Positions 7,637 through 16,419 of a stretch of 64,000 nucleotides of DNA are shown here, in pieces; the stretch's first letter is position 1; each line of letters begins with the position of its first letter. Below the pieces are notes generated by a model. It saw only the letters and a list, made by a program, of their open reading frames with translations. It was not told the origin of the DNA and made no database searches. The stretch is from Anabaena lutea FACHB-196 (GTDB taxonomy: Bacteria > Cyanobacteriota > Cyanobacteriia > Cyanobacteriales > Nostocaceae), in NCBI RefSeq assembly GCF_014698305.1, contig NZ_JACJST010000010.1, positions 62,001 to 126,000 of the forward strand, written 5' to 3'. Both the position numbers and the translations under genes were made by a program.

Positions 7637-7843
7637 GAGTCGTGCTGAAATTTTTTTAAGCGCATATTGATGCAGCATTATCAATGCTTACACTTAGAGA
7701 TGTAGATGGTGAATATGTGGCTTAAATTGCTATCAATACCAACTGCGAAATAAAGGCAAATACTAATGGAACCAGATGACTGCCGCATTTCCAAGCCACT
7801 TTGTGACAATAATATCTACACGGCAGCCAGATATTGCAATGAC

Positions 7844-8212
7844 TTATGCAGTTGCCATTGCCATTTGCCGACAAGAATCCGCGCAGCGACGGCACATTTG
7901 AGCGCAGGCTTTCATTTGAGCATCATCACCCATGCCATCGCACTCATCTGCACACCGTTGGCACAATTCAGCACAAACGCCACAGGTACGAGAATGTAAG
8001 TCAGAAGCTCGAAGCATGAAATTAGCACTTGTATTGCAAATTTCAGCGCAGTCTAGTAGTAGCCGAATATGAGCAGATTCAGCGTGATCACCACCCTTTT
8101 GTAGGCAGTAGCTAACAGTATTTAAACAGATGCTGTGGCAGTCTAAGCAGTTTTGAATACAGTGCTGCATCTGTGGGTTCACTTGACTCAAGGTGAGTTC
8201 TTGTATAGCCAT
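7844..8212 (-). CDS. Cysteine-rich four-helix copper storage protein (Csp3-like)
   Basis: A 122-residue protein with 16 cysteines, arranged mostly as CxxxC and CxxC turns along predicted helices (C18, C22, C25, C29, C36; C55, C59; C77, C80, C84, C87, C91; C103, C107, C110, C114). This is the DUF326/Csp pattern, in which a four-helix bundle binds many Cu(I) ions inside its core. There is no signal peptide, so it should be the cytosolic Csp3 type. The start is well supported by GAGGG upstream of the ATG. It lies between the dead copA and the CopM-like gene; TTTCAT direct repeats lie 133 bases or more upstream on the opposite strand. Probably stores or buffers copper; other soft metals are possible. 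Confidence 0.85.
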   Translation of the reverse strand: MAIQELTLSQVNPQMQHCIQNCLDCHSICLNTVSYCLQKGGDHAESAHIRLLLDCAEICNTSANFMLRASDLHSRTCGVCAELCQRCADECDGMGDDAQMKACAQMCRRCADSCRQMAMATA

Positions 8213-8344
8213 TTATTTACCCTCTTGAAATTTTTTGGATTTACTAAAGGCGTTATTGCCTTTGGACTCACCTTAAAGATTTGCGGGTGCGATCGCATCA
8301 TACCAAGGAGGTAATAAATATTTCTAGCTACTGAGGTATGAGGA

Positions 8345-8422
8345 TTTCATGCAGATTTCATGTTGATATGCACTTATATATCTGTACTACTAACACGAAC
8401 CCTGATTTCATCCTAATTTCAT
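8345..8422 (+). promoter_or_regulatory. Two CopR-like boxes upstream of the DUF305 gene
   Basis: TTTCAT-GCAGA-TTTCAT at 8345-8361 and TTTCAT-CCTAA-TTTCAT at 8406-8422. The spacing and sequence match the TTCAT-N(4/5)-TTCAT direct repeat that I recall for CopR of Synechocystis. They lie 215 and 154 bases before the DUF305 ATG and could also affect the divergent csp gene. Confidence 0.65.
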
Positions 8423-8524
8423 TTTTGGCTGTCAAATTATGTAGTAAGTGCAACAGTCGCTTTGTGAATAGCTAGTTATCTGGGCAATTTTATTACCCAA
8501 GCCAAAGATAAATAACCCAAGGGG

Positions 8525-8556
8525 TTGACTCTCCAGCCAACTGGATATTTGAAAAT
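8525..8556 (+). promoter_or_regulatory. MerR-type promoter/operator 4 (DUF305 gene)
   Basis: -35 TTGACT (8525-8530), dyad CTCCAGCCAACTGGAT, 20-bp spacer, -10 GAAAAT (8551-8556). This rules out the upstream TTG at 8525 as a start codon, since it is part of the promoter. Confidence 0.75.
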
Positions 8557-8575
8557 GCAATCAGGAAATATTTAC

Positions 8576-9304
8576 ATGAACCCTATGCAACTTTCTACTC
8601 TGAAAAATAGCTTTTTGTCATTGACTTTGGTAGCGATCGCCTCTGTTCCTAGCAGCTTCTTGACAGCCTGTTCTACAACTGCTTCCCAAAACCAAAGTCA
8701 AACACCAAACCCTACTACTGCTACTGATACTAGCGATAAGCAACCGATGAACCATGACGGCATGATGAATCATGGTAGCGGCATGAACCACAGCATGGCA
8801 ATGGATTTAGGACCAGCCGATGCTAACTATGATTTGCGGTTTATAGATGCGATGATTCCGCACCATCAAGGGGCAACGGTAATGGCCAAGGAAGCACAGC
8901 AGAAATCGCAACGCCCTGAAATCAAAAAGCTAGCGGACGAAATTATCAAAGCACAAAACCAAGAAATTACCCAGATGAAACAGTGGCGTACAGCCTGGTA
9001 TCCCAAAGCGGGAGATAAACCAATGGCTTATGATGCCAAAATGGGTCATGACATGGAGATGTCTTCTGAGCAAATGCAAGCCATGATGATGAACATGGAC
9101 TTGGGTGCAGCTGATACAGAATTTGACCTGCGTTTTATCAACGCAATGATTCCGCACCATGAATCAGCTGTAGTTATGGCGAAAGATGCCTTGCAAAAGT
9201 CTCAGCGTCCTGAAATTAAAAACTTGGCTCAAGAAATTATCAAAGCGCAAGACACAGAGATTAACCAAATGAAACAGTGGCGCAAAGCTTGGTATAACCA
9301 GTAG
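8576..9304 (+). CDS. CopM-like lipoprotein with two DUF305 domains
   Basis: From the ATG at 8576 (AGGA upstream) the protein has 242 residues: a lipoprotein signal with lipobox LTAC (C32), a Thr/Asn-rich linker, a His/Met-rich segment (NHDGMMNHGSGMNHSMAM), and two DUF305 four-helix repeats (about 82-150 and 175-242), each with DLRFI(D/N)AMIPHH and EI.QMKQWR.AWY. In Synechocystis the DUF305 protein CopM binds Cu(I) outside the cytoplasm and is needed for copper resistance. The in-frame starts at 8525 and 8555 overlap the MerR promoter and are unlikely. It is the only gene here with both TTTCAT repeats and a MerR promoter. The RND system follows downstream. Confidence 0.85.
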   Translation: MNPMQLSTLKNSFLSLTLVAIASVPSSFLTACSTTASQNQSQTPNPTTATDTSDKQPMNHDGMMNHGSGMNHSMAMDLGPADANYDLRFIDAMIPHHQGATVMAKEAQQKSQRPEIKKLADEIIKAQNQEITQMKQWRTAWYPKAGDKPMAYDAKMGHDMEMSSEQMQAMMMNMDLGAADTEFDLRFINAMIPHHESAVVMAKDALQKSQRPEIKNLAQEIIKAQDTEINQMKQWRKAWYNQ

Positions 9305-9326
9305 TCTCAAATTTCAATTTCTACTT

Positions 9327-9417
9327 CAATACTATTGCCAAAACCCTGAAACCCTATTGATATCGTTATGATTTTATTGGGTTTCAGACATATTTAGGAA
9401 AATTGGCAATAGTATTG
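9327..9417. repeat. 91-bp palindromic repeat, copy 1
   Basis: Perfect terminal inverted repeats CAATACTATTGCCAA and TTGGCAATAGTATTG, with an inner pair CCTGAAACCC/GGGTTTCAG. A second diverged copy lies at 17743-17836. It starts 22 bases after the DUF305 stop and could also fold in the transcript. Confidence 0.75.
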
Positions 9418-9497
9418 CTACTTAGAAGCGGATCTAAAGTTTGCCGACGCAATTAAGAATTCTGGATGTCAAAGAAAGCTAGTTTCTTAATTCTCAA

Positions 9498-9520
9498 TTT
9501 CATGTCAATTTCATTTTCAT
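9498..9520 (+). promoter_or_regulatory. CopR-like box with an extra half-site
   Basis: TTTCAT-GTCAA-TTTCAT (9498-9514) followed directly by a third TTTCAT (9515-9520). It lies in the roughly 870-base gap between the DUF305 and adaptor genes, where I find no convincing gene. It may be an upstream site for the adaptor operon. Confidence 0.5.
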
Positions 9521-9872
9521 TTTGAGATGAAAGACTGAGAATGAGGTGTAGAAAAATCCCTTAAAAAAGCTAGCTTTTTTACCAAATATAAATACCTGAT
9601 CGCCTTCCTTTGCCGTCATATTTAAGGCTAATAGCTGAAATTTGATAGCTATAGCTGATAAAATTAGTCTACTTGATTTTTCCTTCAATCTATAAAAATT
9701 AAAATACATAAATAAACTTTATATTTATGCTATGTGTATGCCTACAGCAATCCCAAAGCGTATATGTATTATAGATTTTTGAGGTATTTTGTAATTATGA
9801 AAAATGTAACATTCTAAACACGAATATAGCCTAAATATCATAGTTATTCCTAATAACAATCGCCACTAAAAA

Positions 9873-9889
9873 TTTCACCCAAATTTCAT
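9873..9889 (+). promoter_or_regulatory. CopR-like box upstream of the RND adaptor operon
   Basis: TTTCAC-CCAAA-TTTCAT, one mismatch from the consensus, about 290 bases before the adaptor gene. The rest of 9418-10177 shows no supported gene; the short frames there overlap the start of the adaptor or look random. Confidence 0.6.
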
Positions 9890-10177
9890 GTTGATATGAA
9901 ACACTGGAAAAAGGGTACTATTAAAACTCCTTAAACTACTCACAAAAGCAATGTAACTAGCTAAAAAAAGCGTTAAGTAGGTGAACAGGAAAATTTAAAG
10001 GTATGTAACGGTATGTAAAGTTGTCTCAATGCGATATTTTGATTTAGTGTCAGCCATTTTACAAAACGTAATACCCCTCATTTTTATTTTGTTCACCTAC
10101 TTAGTCCAAACTTGCACATTAAATGCCAACATCCAAAGGCGATTCTGCTTTCTCACTAACTTAGGACACAACAAGCG

Positions 10178-11863
10178 ATGGGAATCTCTAATTTGTTTCA
10201 ATGTTCTGCTCCACTGCGTTATGTTTCGTTGACAATGTTGAGTTTGTTACTACTAAATACTCCTACTACTGTGTTGGCTGGTGCTGGACACGACCATACT
10301 GGTGCAAGTTCATTTCAGGGTGGTGGAAGTAAAGCAACTGGTTCTGTTGAAGTTGAAGCGGAAACCGCAAAACTGCTGGGAGTTAAAGTCGAATCAGTGC
10401 AACGCCAACGATTAGCTGTCGGCATTAAAACCACTGGACAAATTGAAATCTTACCTAGCCAGAAAGTAGAAGTCACCACCCCAATTGAAGGGGTAAAAGT
10501 AGTTGAACTATTGGTGGAACCAGGTGCATCAGTAAAGAAAGGTCAACCTGTCGCAGTTGTAACTAGTCCAGGTTTAGTGACATTGCGCGTGGAATCTCAG
10601 GACAAATTAGCACAAGGTCAAGCTGATTTACAACAGGCTCAAGCTGACTTGAGGCTGGCTCAACAAAATTACGATCGCTATCAGCGAATAGCCGCCGCCG
10701 AAATCGCCCAAGCCCAAAGCCAAGTAGCATTTGCTCAAGAAAAGTATGAGAAAGATCAAGTGTTAGCTACTGAAGGTGCTTTGGCACGTCGTAACGCCCT
10801 TGAATCTCAAACCCAACTTGCAGAAGCTAAAGCTAAACTTACCACAGCTAATAGTCACCGCGATGTTATCCAGGCTGAAAATCAACTCAAACGCGCTCAA
10901 GTATCAGTTCAACTAGCAAAATCCAATATTAATCGCAGCAGTGCTATTTATGAAACGCGGCTGCTACAACTAGGAAACCGCGCTAATGCTAAGGGACTAA
11001 TAATAGTAACTGCTCCAATTTCTGGCAAAGTTACTGACAGAGAAGTTACTATCGGCCAATCATTTCAGGATGCAGGTGGTAAGTTAATGACGATCGCAGA
11101 TGATAGTCGGGTTTTTGCTACAGCAAATATTTATGAAAAAGATTTAGATAAAGTGAGGACAGGTCAACAGGTCAGGATGAAAGTTGCTAGTGTACCTAAT
11201 CAAACCTTTACAGGAAAGATTACACGAATTGGCTCAGTGGTAGAAGGAGAAACGCGAGTAGTACCAGTACAAGCCGAAGTTAATAATGCTAGAGGGCAGC
11301 TTAAACCTGGAATGTTTGCCGAATTTGAAGTTGTAACAGACCAGACATCTACAGCTACTTTGGCAATTCCCCAGTCTGCTGTAGTGGATGCAAATAATAA
11401 GAAATTGGTCTATGTCCAAAACGGCAATGCCTTCCAATCTGTTGAAGTTGAGTTAGGACAAACCTCTGGAGATTTAATTGAGATTAAAAGTGGTTTATTC
11501 GAGGGAGATTCGGTAGTTACCCAACGTGCGCCACAACTTTATGCACAGTCATTGAAGGGTGGTAGTAAATCCAACGAAGGAGAAGGAGAAGAACAGGAAC
11601 AAGCACATTCAGAGGACACTAAGGCTAACAGCTTACCAGTACCTCTGTGGTTATTTGGAGCAGGAGGAGTGACCCTTGCTACTTTGGCTTTCCTAGCTGG
11701 TAGTTTCTGGTCTAGCCGTCGTAACCGTTCCCGTCTAGTACCAGTAGGTGACGGTTTTAATTATGAAACCGAGGTTTATATCGACAACCACAAACAACCA
11801 AGCCCCTCTACTCCCACCACTTCTGTTGAGAAAAATGACAAGGATACTCATTCCAATTACTAA
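10178..11863 (+). CDS. RND periplasmic adaptor (CusB/CzcB-like membrane fusion protein)
   Basis: A 561-residue membrane fusion protein. The N-terminal segment (about 15-35) is an export signal followed by GAGHDH. A biotinyl-lipoyl-like half motif (VKVVELLVEPGASVKKGQPVA, about 108-128) precedes a long coiled coil (about 140-255) and the second lipoyl half with beta-barrel (GKVTDREVTIGQSFQDAGG onwards, about 285-385). It should link the RND pump to an outer-membrane channel. Unusually, the C-terminus has an acidic stretch (about 465-485), a hydrophobic helix (about 490-512) and a basic tail, as if anchored a second time. The pump gene follows after a repeat-filled gap of 300 bases. Confidence 0.9.
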   Translation: MGISNLFQCSAPLRYVSLTMLSLLLLNTPTTVLAGAGHDHTGASSFQGGGSKATGSVEVEAETAKLLGVKVESVQRQRLAVGIKTTGQIEILPSQKVEVTTPIEGVKVVELLVEPGASVKKGQPVAVVTSPGLVTLRVESQDKLAQGQADLQQAQADLRLAQQNYDRYQRIAAAEIAQAQSQVAFAQEKYEKDQVLATEGALARRNALESQTQLAEAKAKLTTANSHRDVIQAENQLKRAQVSVQLAKSNINRSSAIYETRLLQLGNRANAKGLIIVTAPISGKVTDREVTIGQSFQDAGGKLMTIADDSRVFATANIYEKDLDKVRTGQQVRMKVASVPNQTFTGKITRIGSVVEGETRVVPVQAEVNNARGQLKPGMFAEFEVVTDQTSTATLAIPQSAVVDANNKKLVYVQNGNAFQSVEVELGQTSGDLIEIKSGLFEGDSVVTQRAPQLYAQSLKGGSKSNEGEGEEQEQAHSEDTKANSLPVPLWLFGAGGVTLATLAFLAGSFWSSRRNRSRLVPVGDGFNYETEVYIDNHKQPSPSTPTTSVEKNDKDTHSNY

Positions 11864-11901
11864 TAAAAAATTTGCCGTGCTGATTAAAAATATGAACTTA
11901 T

Positions 11902-12060
11902 CGGGCTACGCCCCGCTAACGCTAACACGCAGTACCGCTTTCGCGTAGCGTCCCCTAGGGAAGGCGGAACCCGCAGGGTGGCGCAGAGAGTAGGAGTTTT
12001 AAATCCTTGATTTTTTATTTCATACTTCAATATGGCTACGCCACGCAGGCTATCAGCAAC
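11902..12060. repeat. Cluster of short dispersed repeats between adaptor and RND genes
   Basis: GCTACGCC, CGCTAACGCTAACACGC, CGCGTAGCGTCCC, GGAAGGCGGAACCCGC and GCTACGCCACGCAGG are the GC-rich modules typical of small dispersed repeats in Nostocales. They break an otherwise close operon and are much richer in GC than their surroundings. Confidence 0.6.
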
Positions 12061-12164
12061 GCCAAAAAATTAATAATGTGGAATTTGAAGTTCTTTCTTA
12101 TAAAGTTGTGGATTTGAAATAATTAACAACTAATAACCAACAACAATTAACAACTAAATAAATA

Positions 12165-15100
12165 ATGATTAGTACAGTTGCTAAATGGGTAATTTCTCGA
12201 CGCTGGTTAGTAGTAATTGCGGCACTTATTTCCACAATAATCATATTATTTAATACTATCCCGCAAATGCCGTTGGATGTTTTCCCCAACTTTGCACCTC
12301 CCCAGGTCGAAATTGAAACAGAAGCTCCCGGACTCGCTCCTGAAGAAATAGAGTCTCTGGTGACATTACCAATTGAAAGCTCAATCAACGGCACACCAGG
12401 GATCAGCGCAGTTCGTTCTTCCTCCTCAGCAGGACTTTCTGTAGTCAGAGTTGTTTTTGGCTGGGGAACAGATATCTATCAAGCCCGCCAGTTAGTACAA
12501 GAACGACTGCAACAAGTAGTAAGTAAGCTACCTGAAGGAATTGAAACACCAAAACTCGCTCCTATCAGTTCACCTATCGGCACTGTATTAAAATATGCTT
12601 TCACAGTGGAAGAGGAGGGACCCAAAGGAGAAACGTCCATCCAAAACCCAACATCCAAAATCGACTTGATGGAAGTACGCCGAATCGTTGATTGGCAAGT
12701 TACAAATCGCCTTTTAGCAGTTCCTGGCGTTAGTCAAGTGCTAGTGTATGGCGGTGATGTACGTCAGTATCAAGTACTAGTAGATCCGAACAAACTCAGA
12801 GCTTTTAATGTATCCTTACAGCAAGTATCTGAGGCAGTACAGGGAGCAAATGTCAATGCTCCTGGTGGCTTTTTAATCAGCCCTGACAAGCAAACTCTGA
12901 TTCGGGGAATTGGCCGAATTGAATCCTTGGATGATTTAAAACAATCTGTAATTGTTGCCCGTCAAGGAACGCCTGTGCGCTTGGGAGATGTTGCCGAAAT
13001 TCAAATTGGCGGTGCGATTAAGATAGGCGATGGCAGCTTAAATGGCAAAGATGCTGTAGTAGTGATGGTGAATAAGCAACCTCTAGCTGATACTCCCTCC
13101 GTTACCCGTGCTATTGAAGCAGCAATATCTGAGCTAGAAGCAGGTTTACCGAAAGAAATTAAAGTAAATGCAACCTTCCGTCAAGCTGATTATATTGATG
13201 CTTCAGTAGAAAATGTTAGATCAGCATTGGTAGAAGGTAGTATCATTGCCGCACTTATCCTCATTCCTTTTTTGATGAATTGGCGGACTCTATCACTTTG
13301 CTTGTTAGATTTTGTTTTGACTTTTGTGTTCTCCTTACAAATATTATCCTGGCTAGGCTTGGGGCTAAACACTATGACTTTAGGCGGATTAGCGATCGCC
13401 ATCGGTACAGCAATTGATGATGCCATTGTCTATGCAGAAAATACTTATCGCAACCTCCGCCAAAATAAACATTCTGCCAATCCGCGTCCGGTACTAGAAG
13501 TCATTTTTGAAGGCGGACAAGAAGTCCGAGAATCTCTCCTCGGTGCAACTTTAATTACTATTGTCGTTTTTTCTCCAATATTTGCCCTCGCAGGTGTAGA
13601 AGGCCGAATTTTTGGACCAATGGGAATGACTTATTTGGTGGTGGTTATGGTTTCCAGTTTAGAATCATTACTATTGAGTCCGGCTTTGTGTGCAATCTTA
13701 CTTCCACACGGAAAAATGCCGTTAAAGGAACCATTAATACCCCGAATTTTTAAGCATTTCTATTATCCTTGTTTAAATTTTGCTATCCGCAGTCCCATCA
13801 TCATTATCTCTGGGGCTGTGGCAGGGATGATAGCGGCAATAGTGATTTTTCCAGCTTTGGGACGGGCTTTTTTACCAGAATTTCAAGAATCAACTTTGGT
13901 CAATACTTTAGCTCTTTATCCAGGTTCATCTTTAGAAGCTACTAACAGTGCCGCCTTTGTACTGGAGAATAAACTCAAAGATGACCCCAGGTTAAAATAT
14001 GTGCAGTTACGGGCAGGACGCGCCCCTAGTGATCCAGATGCAGCACCCGTAAATCTTGGCCATCTTGATATTGGGCTGAGTGACAAAGGAATGGAAAAGC
14101 GTAAAGAAACAGTAGAATGGTTGCGGGAAGAATTTAATAAAATACCTGGTGCAGCTGCAAATATTGGTGGATTTATTTCTCACAGAATTGATGAAATATT
14201 ATCTGGAGTAAGAAGTCAAATTGCTGTGAAAATATTTGGACCAGACTTAGAAGAACTCCGCCAAATTGGTCAACAAGTTGAAAGTGCAATGTCATCCGTG
14301 TCTGGGCTTGTAGATTTACAATTAGAACCGCAAGTTCCCATCGAACAAATTCAAATAAAATTTGACCGTGTTGCCGCATCACGTTATGGTTTAACAGTTG
14401 GACAACTATCTGAACTTGTCGAAACTGCGCTCAATGGTAAAGTAGTATCGCAAGTTTTGGATAAGCAACAAAGTTTTGATTTAATTGTCTGGTTACAGTC
14501 AGAATACCGGAATAATTTACAAACAATTGAAAATTTGTTAGTTGATGTCCCTTCCCAAAGTGGAGATGAAGGGGGAAATAAAATTCCTTTAGCTAAGGTG
14601 GCTACTGTTACCTATGGCACTGGACCAAATACGATTAACAGGGAAAATGTCTCCCGTCTAATTGTAGTATCTGCTAATGCTAAAGGCAAAGATTTGCGAT
14701 CGGTAGTCAATGAAATTAAAAACAAAGTCAAGGCACAAGTGCAATTGCCCTCTGGTTATTTTATTCAGTATGGCGGTCAATTTGAAGCCGAAGAAAGAGC
14801 CTCACAAAACATTTTAATTTTTAGTGCTATTTCCTTTGTAGTGATTACGGTATTAATGTATCTTTCTGTCAAATCCATTGCCTCTACAGCAATGATTATG
14901 ATTAACTTACCCATCGCTTTAGTCGGAGGTGTAATTGCTGTGGCACTAACAGGGGGCGTTGTTTCAGTCGCTTCTTTGGTAGGTTTTGTGACTTTATTTG
15001 GTGTAGCTACTCGCAACGGACTACTTTTAGTAGACAATTACACTACTAAATTTTCTAGCGGAATGTCGTTACAAGAAATTATTATAACCGGGTCAATGGA

Positions 15101-15356
15101 ACGACTCAATGCTATTTTGATGACATCCTTTACATCAGCTTTGGGATTAGTACCGTTAGTAATTGCAGTGGGTCCAGGTAAGGAAGTTTTACAACCACTT
15201 TCGATAGTGGTTTTGGGTGGTTTATTTACTTCTACAGCGTTAACCTTGCTGGTTTTACCTGCTTTGTACTCGAAGTTTGGTAGGTTTTTATTACCTAAGC
15301 GAAGTGCGGTTGTTGAGGAAAATGGGAAGGTAGCTGGGGTGGTGTTGGAGAATTAA
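12165..15356 (+). CDS. Heavy-metal RND efflux pump 1 (CusA/CzcA-like)
   Basis: A 1063-residue inner-membrane RND transporter of normal length. It has the N-terminal helix and the periplasmic signature MPLDVFPNFAPPQVEIETEA, the TM4 motif LAIAIGTAIDDAIVYAEN with the proton-relay acidic residues, the second-half repeat IKFDRVAASRYGLTVGQLSE, and the terminal helices (FTSALGLVPLVIA). It should drive export of a soft or divalent cation by proton antiport. Exact metal specificity cannot be read: TM4 has DDA, as in the second pump, rather than the DAA I recall for E. coli CusA. It is partnered with the adaptor upstream. It is closely related to the pump at 21661-24780 but has an extra loop (about residues 146-160). 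Confidence 0.9.
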   Translation: MISTVAKWVISRRWLVVIAALISTIIILFNTIPQMPLDVFPNFAPPQVEIETEAPGLAPEEIESLVTLPIESSINGTPGISAVRSSSSAGLSVVRVVFGWGTDIYQARQLVQERLQQVVSKLPEGIETPKLAPISSPIGTVLKYAFTVEEEGPKGETSIQNPTSKIDLMEVRRIVDWQVTNRLLAVPGVSQVLVYGGDVRQYQVLVDPNKLRAFNVSLQQVSEAVQGANVNAPGGFLISPDKQTLIRGIGRIESLDDLKQSVIVARQGTPVRLGDVAEIQIGGAIKIGDGSLNGKDAVVVMVNKQPLADTPSVTRAIEAAISELEAGLPKEIKVNATFRQADYIDASVENVRSALVEGSIIAALILIPFLMNWRTLSLCLLDFVLTFVFSLQILSWLGLGLNTMTLGGLAIAIGTAIDDAIVYAENTYRNLRQNKHSANPRPVLEVIFEGGQEVRESLLGATLITIVVFSPIFALAGVEGRIFGPMGMTYLVVVMVSSLESLLLSPALCAILLPHGKMPLKEPLIPRIFKHFYYPCLNFAIRSPIIIISGAVAGMIAAIVIFPALGRAFLPEFQESTLVNTLALYPGSSLEATNSAAFVLENKLKDDPRLKYVQLRAGRAPSDPDAAPVNLGHLDIGLSDKGMEKRKETVEWLREEFNKIPGAAANIGGFISHRIDEILSGVRSQIAVKIFGPDLEELRQIGQQVESAMSSVSGLVDLQLEPQVPIEQIQIKFDRVAASRYGLTVGQLSELVETALNGKVVSQVLDKQQSFDLIVWLQSEYRNNLQTIENLLVDVPSQSGDEGGNKIPLAKVATVTYGTGPNTINRENVSRLIVVSANAKGKDLRSVVNEIKNKVKAQVQLPSGYFIQYGGQFEAEERASQNILIFSAISFVVITVLMYLSVKSIASTAMIMINLPIALVGGVIAVALTGGVVSVASLVGFVTLFGVATRNGLLLVDNYTTKFSSGMSLQEIIITGSMERLNAILMTSFTSALGLVPLVIAVGPGKEVLQPLSIVVLGGLFTSTALTLLVLPALYSKFGRFLLPKRSAVVEENGKVAGVVLEN

Positions 15357-15405
15357 TTGGCATCACTAAGTTAAGCACAGATGTGACAGTAATTTTGCTA
15401 AATTA

Positions 15406-15430
15406 CAGCCAGTAAATAATTCACTGGCTG
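15406..15430. terminator. Possible terminator hairpin after RND pump 1
   Basis: CAGCCAGT (15406-15413), a 9-base loop, and ACTGGCTG (15423-15430) form a perfect stem 50 bases after the pump stop. No T-run follows, so termination is uncertain. Confidence 0.4.
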
Positions 15431-15519
15431 ATAATATAAGAAGTAATTAATAGGTACACATAAACTTCTAATAATGGGCATTGCTGATCCAATAAAATAC
15501 TCTGTACAATATCACTTTT

Positions 15520-16206
15520 ATGAGATTTTTTGAAAAAAGTATAGGAGAAAAATATTTCAAATTGTTCCGTTACCTGCGATGGATTTTGCTAGGTTTAGTA
15601 ATTAGTGTATTAGCAAAACCTTTAATAGCAACGGCTTATATAGGTTTAATGACAAATGGCTCCCGCTACGTTCAACCAGAATCAGTTCCAAAAGAACAGA
15701 TTGCAATAGTATTCGGTGCAGGAATTCTTGCCAATGGGAATCCCACACCCATGTTGTCAGACCGTGTAGAAGCTGCTGTCAAACTTTATAAAATAGGAAA
15801 GATTAGTAAACTCTTGATGACAGGAGATAACAGCACAGTTTCCTATAATGAAGTCAGGTCTATGCAGAAATATGCCCATGATCTGGGTGTACCGATGAAG
15901 AACATTACCTTAGACTATGCAGGTTTTAGCACTTATGAAAGTTGTTATCGCGCTCACAAGGTTTTTGGTGTACATAAAGCTGTTGTCATTACCCAAAATT
16001 ATCATCTTCCCCGCACTGTTTACACCTGTCGTCAATTAGGACTAAAGACAGTTGGTTTAGGAACTCCAGATATAGAAATTTATGGATTACGAGGAATGAT
16101 TCCCGATTTAGTGAGGGAAATGTTAGCGAATGTCAAGGCTTTGTGGGAAGTTGACATCACCCGTCCCCGACCTACTTTTTTAGGATCTTTTGAGCCTATT
16201 AATTGA
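15520..16206 (+). CDS. SanA/YdcF-like DUF218 membrane protein
   Basis: A 228-residue protein with one N-terminal membrane segment (about 20-42) and a DUF218 domain: IAIVFGAGILANGNPTPMLSD (about 62-82), MTGDNS near 107, and ITQNYHLPRT near 164. DUF218 proteins (SanA, YdcF, ElyC) are anchored with the domain outside the cytoplasm and act in envelope integrity; the active role is not settled. It stands alone on the plus strand between the RND pump and a sigma factor. There is no direct metal link except location. Confidence 0.75.
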   Translation: MRFFEKSIGEKYFKLFRYLRWILLGLVISVLAKPLIATAYIGLMTNGSRYVQPESVPKEQIAIVFGAGILANGNPTPMLSDRVEAAVKLYKIGKISKLLMTGDNSTVSYNEVRSMQKYAHDLGVPMKNITLDYAGFSTYESCYRAHKVFGVHKAVVITQNYHLPRTVYTCRQLGLKTVGLGTPDIEIYGLRGMIPDLVREMLANVKALWEVDITRPRPTFLGSFEPIN

Positions 16207-16419
16207 GTATTTTACAAATTTTACTCAGTTGTTAGATGCAAAATTCATCACAAAACTGGCACTAATAAAAAACAATTCAGAGATTTGGATTTGCGCTGAA
16301 AATTTCATTAGTAAATTCAGGTGATTTTTCAAAATGTAGAAATTTATAATTTCGATTAATCTGTGTTTATTTATGATTTCATAAAGATTTTAATTTATTC
16401 AATGGAGGATAATCTATTC

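Noticed and set aside
7766-7999. 77-codon plus-strand frame opposite the copper storage gene
   Set aside because: Antisense to a strongly supported Cys-rich gene; composition is the complement of its Cys codons.
8930-9160. Minus-strand frame inside the DUF305 gene
   Set aside because: Shadow of the repetitive His/Met codons of the real gene.
10029-10232. 67-codon frame before the RND adaptor
   Set aside because: It overlaps the adaptor start in another frame, has no ribosome site, and looks random.
16303-16319. Possible CopR-like box before sigma factor 1 (TTTCAT-N5-AATTCA)
   Set aside because: The second half-site has several mismatches; too degenerate to count.
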